A DNA stretch of 64,000 bases from the NCBI GenBank assembly GCA_028346125.1, contig JAOMEV010000005.1, positions 24,083-88,082 of the forward strand, written 5' to 3'. The notes beneath the pieces are model-generated. The model had not been told where the DNA came from. It worked only from the letters and a program-made list of their open reading frames with translations, and did not search any database. Shown piece after piece: positions 62,760 through 64,000 of this stretch. The translations under genes were made by a program, and so were the position numbers. Within the stretch, counting starts at the first letter, position 1; each line of letters begins with the position of its first letter. The stretch is from Bacteriovoracales bacterium. GTDB lineage: Bacteria; Bdellovibrionota; Bacteriovoracia; Bacteriovoracales; Bacteriovoracaceae.

Positions 62760-64000
62760 ATGAAACAAAGTGTAATTGAAAAGGCCCAGGCCTGGGTAAA
62801 GAATGATTATTTTGACTCTGAATCCAAGAGGGAAATTCAAAACCTCATAGATTCAAACAATAAAACTGAGCTTACCGAAAGGTTTTACAAAGACCTAGAG
62901 TTTGGAACAGGTGGCATACGAAGCATTATTGGCCAAGGTCTGAACCGAATCAACAAATATACAATCCGAAAGGCCACACAGGCCCTCGCCGAAACAATAA
63001 AAGGCCAAGATCCTCATGAAGGCAAATACAAAGTGGCCATTTCTTATGACAACAGAAGGTTTTCCTTTGATTTTGCCAAAGAAGCTGCTGGAGTTTTTGC
63101 GGCCAACGGAATTCATTCCTTTATCTACAAAAGATTGAACCCCGTTCCTCTTCTTTCTTTTTCAGTTCGTTATCATAAGGCCCATGCAGGTATTATGATC
63201 ACAGCAAGCCATAACCCCCCTGAGTATAATGGTTATAAAGTTTATTGGAATGATGGCTCCCAGGTTACTCCTCCTAATGATCAAAATGTCATTAAACATT
63301 ACAACTCTATTACTGACTTTTCGACTATTAGCCATATTTCTTTTGAAAAAGGTCTTGAAGACGGTCTTATCCATTGGGTTGATAAAAACGTGGAAGATGC
63401 CTACTTTAAAAGTATCGCTCCCAACTGTCTTCGCCCAGAACTTTGCCAAGAAAAGGGTCAAGATTTAAAAATTGTTTTTACTCCGATTCATGGAACGGGT
63501 TTCATTCCGTGTACCCGTATCCTAAAAGACTTAAGTCTTAGTAATTTCCATGTTGTTGAAGAACAGGCCAGGCCAGATGAAAACTTTCCTACTGTAAAAA
63601 GCCCTAATCCAGAAAATCCTGAGGCCTTAAAAATGGCCGTGGATCTTATGAAAAAAGAAAAAGCTGATATCGTCTTTGGTACTGATCCTGATACAGACCG
63701 CCTAGGAATCGCCCTTCTTCATAAAGACGAGGTCGTCTATCCTAACGGAAATCAGATTGGTCTCTTAATGCTCTATTATATCTTAGAAACGTTGACAGAA
63801 AAAAAGGCCCTTCCTGAAAATCCTTATTTTGTTAATACTATTGTCACAACTCCCCTTCAAAAAATTATCGCTGAAAAATACGGTGTTACAGTAGAGTCAA
63901 CGTTAACAGGCTTCAAATGGATCTGCTCATCCATGAGGAAGATCGATAAAGAACAACCTCATAGAAACTTTATTTTTGCCACAGAAGAGTCTTTTGGTTA
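62760..64000 (+). CDS. Phosphoglucomutase/phosphomannomutase, 5' part
   Basis: At least 413 residues; the gene runs off the window. AAGGGAT precedes the ATG by about five bases. The alpha-D-phosphohexomutase signatures are seen: LEFGTGGIRSIIG near the start, catalytic phosphoserine in GIMITASHNPPEYNGYK, metal site GTDPDTDRLG and sugar-binding FATEESFG at the very end. It interconverts hexose 1- and 6-phosphates; members of this length often use glucose. Functionally related to galT at the other end of the window. Confidence 0.93.
   Translation, partial: MKQSVIEKAQAWVKNDYFDSESKREIQNLIDSNNKTELTERFYKDLEFGTGGIRSIIGQGLNRINKYTIRKATQALAETIKGQDPHEGKYKVAISYDNRRFSFDFAKEAAGVFAANGIHSFIYKRLNPVPLLSFSVRYHKAHAGIMITASHNPPEYNGYKVYWNDGSQVTPPNDQNVIKHYNSITDFSTISHISFEKGLEDGLIHWVDKNVEDAYFKSIAPNCLRPELCQEKGQDLKIVFTPIHGTGFIPCTRILKDLSLSNFHVVEEQARPDENFPTVKSPNPENPEALKMAVDLMKKEKADIVFGTDPDTDRLGIALLHKDEVVYPNGNQIGLLMLYYILETLTEKKALPENPYFVNTIVTTPLQKIIAEKYGVTVESTLTGFKWICSSMRKIDKEQPHRNFIFATEESFG

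Overview
The window is AT-rich bacterial chromosome, densely packed and read from both strands. The organism is most likely a Gram-negative delta-type proteobacterium of the Bdellovibrionota/Bacteriovorax kind. I infer this from the LpxD lipid A enzyme, the many lipoproteins with lipobox cysteines, the outer-membrane barrels, the DUF6279 lipoprotein, the stand-alone CheX-like protein, the large secreted proteome and the low GC combined with strikingly frequent GGCC tetranucleotides. The taxonomic call is inference: there is no rRNA here. I saw no phage, transposase, integrase or CRISPR array. Two tRNA genes (Phe GAA, Val GAC) are present, each behind a sigma70-like promoter.

Layout. 1-3.5 kb: galT-like nucleotidyltransferase, lpxD, an MFS transporter. 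3.5-11 kb: secreted hydrolases, namely two tandem GH5 endoglycoceramidase-like enzymes (the second with three perfectly spaced six-cysteine repeats) and a PI-PLC-like phosphodiesterase, with small exported proteins and a rhodanese between them. 11-18 kb: histidine decarboxylase, fatty-acid desaturase, a two-component system in an operon with an alpha/beta hydrolase, tRNA-Phe, a beta-propeller lipoprotein and an SDR. 18-22.7 kb: DUF411 protein, trypsin-like lipoprotein, LRR protein, split YeeE/YedE sulfur transporter, and a small secreted protein beside its own decayed paralogue. 22.8-26 kb: RDD/glutathionyl-hydroquinone reductase/pirin operon divergent from a TetR regulator, with three copies of a 13-bp motif between them. 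26-31.7 kb: exported and lipoprotein genes, a methyltransferase, and a symporter resembling animal choline transporters. 31.7-38.7 kb: queG, pyk, a DsbA-like protein and a heterodimeric ABC exporter. 38.8-49.8 kb: tRNA-Val, a probable pseudogene, outer-membrane proteins, an alpha/beta hydrolase fused to a degenerate cyclase domain, an Atg22-like MFS protein, an MsbA-like ABC exporter, yqeY, a cupredoxin and queF. 49.9-64 kb: an 811-residue ferrochelatase-MFS fusion, a PAP2 phosphatase, a three-gene secreted operon, CheX-like protein, leucyl aminopeptidase, a NhaD-like antiporter, a ferredoxin and the start of a phosphohexomutase that runs off the window.

How the genes fit together. Housekeeping functions (lpxD, pyk, pepA, queF/queG, hemH, galT, phosphohexomutase) are scattered as single units among genes for envelope and secreted functions. 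Two sets stand out: a probable quinone/electrophile-detoxification operon (hydroquinone reductase plus pirin, TetR control) and a cluster of secreted enzymes whose families act on glycolipids and inositol phospholipids, suggesting contact with eukaryotic or other unusual membranes. The most unusual single locus is the ferrochelatase-MFS fusion. Other oddities are the cysteine-repeat GH5 enzyme, the dead-looking cyclase domain, a branched RNA-like hairpin at 44.8 kb and the secreted three-gene operon whose outer genes look paralogous.
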